NCBI GenBank assembly: GCA_964017045.1
Contig: OZ024810.1
Location: 4,572,504 to 4,636,503 of the forward strand
Direction of reading: 5' to 3'
From: Omphiscola glabra
Taxonomy: Eukaryota > Mollusca > Gastropoda > Lymnaeidae
Length of the DNA stretch: 64,000 bases
A program made the translations under genes and the position numbers. Below, piece by piece: positions 57,990 to 64,000 of this stretch; the stretch's first letter is position 1, and each line of letters starts with the position of its first letter. The notes beneath the pieces are model-generated. The model ran no database searches. It was not told the DNA's origin and saw only the letters and a program-made list of their open reading frames with translations.

Positions 57990-59745
57990 CATGTCTTTGT
58001 ATAAGCTTGGATGAGACCAGTAGGTCTTTATATAAGCTTGGATGAGATCAGTGGGTCTTTGTATAAGCATGGATGAGACCAGTATGTCTTTGTATAAGCT
58101 TGGATGAGATCAGTGGGTCTTTGTATAAACTTGGATGAGACCAGTAGGTCTTTGTATAAGCTTGGATGAGACCAGTAGGTCTTTGTATAAGCTTGGATGA
58201 GATCAGTGGGTCTTTGTATAAGCTTGGATGAGATCAGTATGTCTTTGTATAAGCTTGGATGAGACCAGTAGGTCTTTGTATAAGCTTGGATGAGATCAGT
58301 GGGTCTTTGTATAAGCTTGGATGAGATCAGTATGTCTTTGTATAAGCTTGGATGAGACCAGTGGGTCTTTGTATAAGCTTGGATGAGACCAGTAGGTCTT
58401 TGTATAAGCTTGGATGAGATCAGTGGGTCTTTGTATAAGCTTGGATGAGACCAGTAGGTCTTTGTATAAGCTTGGATGAGATCAGTGGGTCTTTGTATAA
58501 ACTTGGATGAGACCAGTAGGTCTTTGTATAAGCTTGGATGAGACCAGTAGGTCTTTGTATAAGCTTGGATGAGATCAGTGGGTCTTTGTATAAGCTTGGA
58601 TGAGATCAGTATGTCTTTGTATAAGCTTGGATGAGACCAGTAGGTCTTTGTATAAGCTTGGATGAGATCAGTGGGTCTTTGTATAAGCTTGGATGAGATC
58701 AGTATGTCTTTGTATAAGCTTGGATGAGACCAGTGGGTCTTTGTATAAGCTTGGATGAGACCAGTAGGTCTTTGTATAAGCTTGGATGAGATCAGTGGGT
58801 CTTTGTATAAGCTTGGATGAGACCAGTAGGTCTTTGTAAAAGCTTGGATGAGACCAGTAGGTCTTTGTATAAGCTTGGATGAGACCAGTAGGTCTTTGTA
58901 TAAGCTTGGATGAGACCAGTAGGTCTTTGTATAAGCTTGGATGAGACCAGTAGGTCTTTGTATAAGCTTGGATGAGACCAGTAGGTCTTTGTATAAGCTT
59001 GGATGAGATCAGTAGGTCTTTGTATAAGCATGGATGAGACCAGTGGGTCTTTGTATAAGCTTGGATGAGACCAGTAGGTCTTTGTATAAGCATGAATGAG
59101 ACCAGTGGGTCTTTGTATAAGCATGGATGAGACCAGTAGGTCTTTGTATAAGCTTGGATGAGATCAGTAGGTCTTTGTATAAGCATGGATGAGACCAGTG
59201 ATTCTTTGTATATGCATGGATGAGACCAGTAGGTCTTTGTATAAGATTGGATGAGACCAGTAGGTCTTTGTATAAGCATGGATGAGACCAGTAGGTCTTT
59301 GTATAAGCATGGATGAGACCAGTAGGTCTTTGTATAAGCATGGATGAGATCAGTGGGTCTTTGTATAAGCTTGGTTGAGGCCAGTAGGTCTTTGTATAAG
59401 CATGGATGAGATCAGTGGATCTTTGTATAAGCATGGATGAGACCAGTAGGTATTTGTATAAGCATGGATGAGACCAGTAGGTCTTTGTATAAGCTTGGAT
59501 GAGACCAGTAGGTCTTTGTATACGCATGGATGAGAACAGTAGGTCTTTGTATAAGCATGGATGAGACCAGTAGGTCTTTGTACAAGCATGGATGAGACCA
59601 GTAGGTCTCTGTATAAGTGGGGAGAAACGGTATTTCTTTGCATAAGCATGCATGAGACTAGAAGGTCTTTATATAACTATGTATAGAAACGGAAGGTCTT
59701 TGTATTATTATGGATGGAACCGATAGGTCTTTGTATAACTATGGA
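57990..59745 (+). repeat. 31-bp minisatellite, about 57 copies
   Basis: The unit contains GTCTTTGTATAAGCTTGGAT and GAGACCAGTAG. Central copies are homogeneous with AAGCTTGG; right copies have AAGCATGG and more change, and the edges (59650-59745) decay. Blocks such as TATGTCTTTGTATAAGCTTG recur every few units, which shows multi-unit duplication. HindIII-like AAGCTT sites are in most units. Confidence 0.97.
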
Positions 59746-59814
59746 GGGTATGGGACAGTTCTTTTAGACACGTTATTATGGCTAAAGACAATATTTGCTT
59801 GAAATATTCCCCTG

Positions 59815-61150
59815 TCATCATTGTCTCATGTTCCGCTGTCAATCATTGTCTCGTGTTCTCCTGTCAATCATTGTCTCATGTTCCCCTGTCTATCATTGTC
59901 TCATGTTCCCGTCAATCATTGCCTCGTTTTCTACTTTCAGTCATTGTCTCGTGTACCCCTGTCAATCATTGTCTCATGTTCCCCTGTCAATCATTGTCTC
60001 GTGTTCCCCTGTCAATCATTGTCTCATGCTCCCCTGTCAATCATTGCCTCGATTTCCACTGTCAGTCATTGCCTCGTGTACCTCTGTCAATCATTGTCTC
60101 ATGTTCCCCTGTCAATCATTGTCTCGTGTTCCCCTGTCAATCATTGTCTCGTGTTCCCCTGTCAATCATTGCCTAGATTTCCACTGTCAATCATTGTCTC
60201 GTGTTCCCCTGTCAATCTTTGTCTCGTGTTCCCCTTTCAATCATTGTCTCGTGTTACCCTGTTAATCGTTGTCTCGTGTTTCCCTGTCAATCATTGTCTT
60301 ATGTTCCCCTGTCAATCATTGTCTCGTGTTCCCCTGTCAATCATTGTCTCATGTTTCCCTGTCAATCATTGTCTCGTGTTACCCTGTCAATCATTGTCTC
60401 CTGTTACCCTGTCAATCATTTTCTCGTGTTCCCCTGTCAATCATTGTCTCGTGTTCCCCTGTCAATCATTGTATCGTGTTACCTCGTCAATCATTGTCTC
60501 ATGTTCCCCTGTCAATCATTGTCTTATGTTCCCCTGTCAATCATTGTCTCGTGTTACCCTGTCAATCATTGTCTCGTGTTACCCTGTCAATCATTGTCTC
60601 GTGTTACCCTGTCAATCATTGTCTCGTGTTACCCTGTCAATCATTGTCTCGTGTTACCCTGTCAATCGTTGTCTCGTGTTTCCCTGTCAATCATTGTCTT
60701 ATGTTCCCCTGTCAATCATTGTCTCGTGTTCCCCTGTCAATCATTGTCTCATGTTTCCCTGTCAATCATTGTCTCGTGTTACCCTGTCAATCATTGTCTC
60801 GTGTTACCCTGTCAATCATTTTCTCGTGTTCCCCTGTCAATCATTGTCTCGTGTTCCCCTGTCAATCATTGTCTCGTGTTACCCTGTCAATCATTGTCTC
60901 GTGTTCCCCTGTCAATCATTGTCTTATGTTCCCCTGTCAATCATTGTCTCGTGTTACCCTGTCAATCATTGTCTCGTGTTACCCTGTCAATCATTGTCTC
61001 ATGTTACCCTGTCAATCATTGTCTCGTGTTACCCTGTCAATCATTGTCTCGTGTTACCCTGTCAATCATTGTCTCGTGTTACCCTGTCAATCATTTTCTC
61101 GTGTTACCCTGTCAATCATTGTCTCGTGTTACCCTTTCAATCATTGTGCC
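59815..61150 (+). repeat. 25-bp minisatellite, about 53 copies
   Basis: The unit contains CCCTGTCAATCATTGTCTCG and TGTTA or TGTTC. The left half is mostly CCCCTG forms and the right half TACCCTG forms; longer variants near the left carry CACTGTCAGTCATTGCCTCG. Frames of up to 444 codons arise because 25-bp units rotate through all frames. A block with AATCGTTGTCTCGTGTTTCC recurs at about 60265 and 60665 (400 bp, 16 units). Confidence 0.97.
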
Positions 61151-61164
61151 ATTAGTTAGATCAG

Positions 61165-61605
61165 TTCCTCTTTCCTTTCTTTTTTTTTTTTTTGTTGAAA
61201 TCTCCGCCCCATTAACGAATGATTATACAACCCGGACGTCTTCTTCCACATACTCCATTTAACTTAAACACATGCCAAAAGACCCCCCCCCCCTCCCCTC
61301 AACCCCCACCCTACCCCACGTCTATAAACACTGTAATCTGTAACACACCTCAAAATATAAAGAAGCTAAATAAAATGATCTAACCATGAATGAGACACCC
61401 CCTTCTCCCCCCCACCCGCCTAGCGCCCCCCCCCCCCTTTCCCGCCTGCCACGCTCAATGGCCCATGTGTCAATATTTCAATAATTCCCTCGCCATGTAT
61501 CTTGTTTGCTCAGACGAATGAATTAAAATGACACGATAATTAGGCCCACAACACGTGTAATTATTATTTGCAAAATTTCACTGATCTTTTTCTTCTCTTC
61601 CATAG
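61165..61605. other. Intergenic DNA, C-rich tracts
   Basis: Poly-T at 61180-61195 and poly-C at 61283-61293 and 61425-61437. No gene is supported. Confidence 0.5.
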
Positions 61606-61810
61606 CGGCGCAATTAATGGCGCATTTTCTGTCCTACGGGTGCGGTATAATGGGGCTTACAGTTTTTGCGGCCTTTTTCTCTACCCCGCCTAATAATAAT
61701 TTGTTTAGAGCGGGTCTAAAATGTGTCCACGGAAAAAGTGTCAAGGCGAATGTTCTCTCGGCGTGGGAAAGGCTCGGAGGGATGTGTCCCCGTGCTCGTT
61801 ACAATGGGAG
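61606..61810 (+). CDS. Candidate exon, unknown gene
   Basis: A strong polypyrimidine acceptor (CTTTTTCTTCTCTTCCATAG) precedes 61606 and AATGGGAG/GTAATA follows 61810. The open frame reads AQLMAHFLSYGCGIMGLTVF, then AAFFSTPPNNNLFRAGLKCV and ANVLSAWERLGGMCPRARYN. It is hydrophobic at first, then basic with spaced Cys. If the donor is not used the frame stops at TAA 61812-61814 and this would be a last exon. The family is not recognised. Splice-site quality and the GC-richer sequence are the only support. Confidence 0.3.
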
Positions 61811-61917
61811 GTAATACGCTTTAACGAAGTTAAGATTGCATTTCAAGGGAGATCATAATGATATCTCACAACCTCTGGCCGCGCGTTGCCGGGTTTTTGT
61901 TCAAAGGATGTTGTTCT

Positions 61918-62335
61918 TCTGAACAGCCATCCTTCTGAACTGCCATCCTTCTGAACAGCCATCCTTCTGAACAGCCATCCTCTTCTGAACAGTCATCCTC
62001 TTCTGAACAGCCATCCTCTTCTGAACAGCCATCCTCTTCTGAACAGCCATCCTATTCTGAACAGCAATCCTCTTCTGAACAGCCATCCTCTTCTGAACAG
62101 CCATCCTCTTCCGAACAGCCATCCGTCTGAACAGCCATCCTTCTGAACAGCCATCCTTCTGAACAGTCATCCTCTTCTGAACAGCCATCCTCTTCTGAAC
62201 AGCCATCCTCTTCTGAACAGCCATCCTCTTCTGAACAGGCATCCTCTTCTGAACAGGCATCCTCTTCTGAACAGGCATCCTCTTCTGAACAGGCATCCTC
62301 TTCTGAACAGCCATCCTTCTGAACAGCAATCCGAC
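61918..62335 (+). repeat. 18-bp repeat CAGCCATCCTCTTCTGAA with 15-bp variants
   Basis: About 24 units. Short units lack CTC (CAGCCATCCTTCTGAA-like). The right part has CAGGCATCC. Frames are artefacts. Confidence 0.95.
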
Positions 62336-62504
62336 CATCAAGATGTTTATACACCAACCCCTCCTTTTTTAGTAATTGGGCAGATATATATACATAGAGG
62401 GCGAACGGGCAGATTTATTAAATAGAGGGCGAATATCTTACAAACATTACGGTTCTATTATAATCATCACATTTTTCATCACTTTCATAACAAACGGGTA
62501 TATC

Positions 62505-62800
62505 ATAAACAGAAAATGTATATTACAAACAGAAAAGGTATATGACAAAAAGAAAAGGTATATTACAAACAGAAAAGGTATATTACAATCAGAAAAGGTA
62601 TATTAAAAACAGAAAAGGTATATTACAAACAGAAAATGTATATTACAAACAGAAAAGGTATATTACAATCAGAAAAGGTATATTACAAACAGAAAATGTA
62701 TATTACAAACAGAAAAGAAAATAAAGAATATTACAAACGTAACGTGTAAATTACAAACAGAGCGGGTATGTTACAAACAGAGCGGGTATGTTACAAACAG
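62505..62800 (+). repeat. 20-bp repeat GGTATATTACAAACAGAAAA
   Basis: About 14 copies, ending with GGTATGTTACAAACAGAGCG forms. Confidence 0.95.
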
Positions 62801-62811
62801 AATAAAACATT

Positions 62812-62990
62812 ATATATTAAATGGTGTACATGATTATATTGAATAGTGTACAAGATTATATTGAATGGTGTACATGATTATAGTGAATGGTGTACATTAT
62901 ATATTGAACGGTGTACGTTTTATATTGAATGGTGTACATGAAATATATCAAATGATGTACATGCTATATTAAAAGGTTTGCATGCAATAT
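62812..62990 (+). repeat. ~21-bp repeat TATATTGAATGGTGTACATG
   Basis: About eight imperfect copies following the previous array after about 10 bp. Confidence 0.9.
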
Positions 62991-63063
62991 CAAACAGAAC
63001 GGTTATGCAACGAACAGAAGGGGTAAATACCCACGTTTTACGCGTTATACTTTGTGCCAACAG

Positions 63064-63172
63064 GGCTGCACGGAGACGTGTCTGAACTATACTGTTGCAC
63101 GACACGTGCCGGCAGACCAGATTTCTATGGCACTCGGCGGCCTCCTCGCTTCATGTCTGAAAACACTCGCAG
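63064..63172 (+). CDS. Candidate exon, unknown gene
   Basis: GTGCCAACAG precedes 63064 and CTCGCAG/GTCAGC follows 63172. The 109-bp interval is open in two frames: GCTETCLNYTVARHVPADQI then SMALGGLLASCLKTLA, or LHGDVSELYCCTTRAGRPDF then YGTRRPPRFMSENTR. Both look protein-like and the splice sites fit, but the frame cannot be chosen without a partner exon. The GC content is higher than the flanks. Confidence 0.3.
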
Positions 63173-63384
63173 GTCAGCGCACACACACGTTGTTCATTAC
63201 CCAATGGTTACTGTTGATCTGTTTGGAACCAAAGATAAGATAAGATCAAAAAGTTACAGAATAATAGATTCTTTTCATGAACGTTTTGGTTTCTTTTGCG
63301 AACTCACAATGAAATGTTTAAATGAAGTTTTGTGAATCAGATATACACGTGGATTATAGTGTTCGAGAGAAATACTCTCACAAA

Positions 63385-63495
63385 GCAGAGGCGTCATTTG
63401 GGTAGGGTAGTGGTGGGGGGCATGTGTCCCCCATGTGCCCCCCCCCCTGAATTTGCAAAGTTTATTTAATTTGCCATGTTTTGTGGCGCCTCCCG
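63385..63495. mobile_element. Fragment related to the possible MITE at 33855-34045
   Basis: AGGCGTCATTTGGGTAGGGT, a GTGGGGGGCATGTG stretch, a CCTGAATTTGCAAAG block and GTTTTGTGGCGCCTCC match the order seen near 33860-34040. The ends are not defined. Confidence 0.4.
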
Positions 63496-63819
63496 TGATA
63501 AACAACAAGCCGTTTAAGTTTTCGTCGCCCCCCCCCCCTCCGCCCCCATGGACGTTCCTGTTCCTAACACAATGACGGGGCGGGCACTAAATAGATTATC
63601 ATATATCGGGAATCAAATTAAAATGTTATTTCTCAAACTTTAATTTTTGGTTATGTCTACTATGTCTGCCGACTATAAAGTGTCACCTCCCCCCTTTTTC
63701 CCCCACACACTCCCCCCCCCCCCTTTCCTCCTTGCCCACGCTAAAATGAATTTGATGAACATCAATGAGACAAATAGATACGGACTATCAACTTGTCTAC
63801 ATTCCCCCTCAGTCTAACC

Positions 63820-64000
63820 CAGTGGTTCTCAACTTTCCTAATGCCGCGACCCTTTAATACAGTTCCTCATGTTGTGGCGACCCGCAACCACAAATTATTT
63901 TCGTAGCTACTTCATAACTGTATAGTATATTTTTCTCCCCCCATGGTCTTAGGCGACCCCTTTGTAAACGGTCATTCGACCCCCAAAGGGATCGCAACCC
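63820..64000 (+). mobile_element. SPIN-like hAT element, cut by the window end
   Basis: It begins CAGTGGTTCTCAACTTTCCT at 63820 and runs to the last base. Interior blocks are GCCGCGACCCTTTAATACAG, TTCCTCATGTTGTGGCGACC, TATTTTCGTAGCTACTTCAT and AACTGTATAGT, then GTCTTAGGCGACCCC and GACCCCCAAAGGGATCGCAA. This is the fullest of the three copies and keeps the sub-terminal structure of SPIN. Its right end lies outside, so the 8-bp duplication cannot be tested. Confidence 0.87.

Noticed and set aside
58668..61262. Frames of 100-444 codons in the 31-bp and 25-bp arrays
   Set aside because: Unit lengths of 31 and 25 rotate through all frames with no stop in the units; purely repetitive.

Overview
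This is animal nuclear DNA. It has intron-containing genes with GT-AG splice sites, degenerate DNA transposons and LINE fragments, and an extreme density of tandem repeats. There is no operon structure, and most long open frames are shadows of repeats. The best host guess is a gastropod mollusc. The reasons are SPIN-like hAT elements (families reported from pond snail as well as tetrapods), LINE tails of a type common in molluscs and arthropods, and a transposase-like family seen in aquatic invertebrates and fish. No sequence search was run, so the species is not proven.

Layout. (1) Positions 1-2040 hold the 3' end of an unrecognised membrane-protein gene (exons 122-239 and 819-1973). A SPIN-like element with a perfect 8-bp target-site duplication lies in its last visible intron. 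(2) Positions 2190-3457 are a mariner/Tc1-type element with a broken, internally deleted transposase. (3) Positions 5837-17728 are the one clearly identified host gene, VPS25 (ESCRT-II). It has six coding exons encoding 175 residues. Its 5.96-kb intron 1 holds a spliced transposase-like gene with one internal TGA and a hAT transposase remnant. Intron 3 holds a pogo-like element with a hAT MITE nested inside it. Introns 3, 4 and 5 hold minisatellites, and intron 5 also has a LINE fragment. (4) From about 18 kb to the end there is no confidently identified gene. The sequence is a succession of about 50 different minisatellite arrays separated by unique DNA, several MITEs, two LINE C-terminal fragments and a few exon-like open segments bounded by splice-like sites.

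The outstanding feature is the repeat load. By hand addition, roughly 24 kb of the 64 kb is tandem repeat, almost every array with a different unit (6 to about 70 bp). The largest is a 45-bp repeat over 5.9 kb (34057-39950) that contains an internal 1.8-kb duplication. Arrays with unit lengths divisible by three give long open frames on both strands. I treat these as artefacts of repetition, not genes.

No new multi-gene system is evident. The most interesting items are the minisatellite super-cluster, arrays that begin at gene boundaries (a stop codon and a 5' splice site), the nested transposase-like gene inside VPS25, and the SPIN-like insertions.
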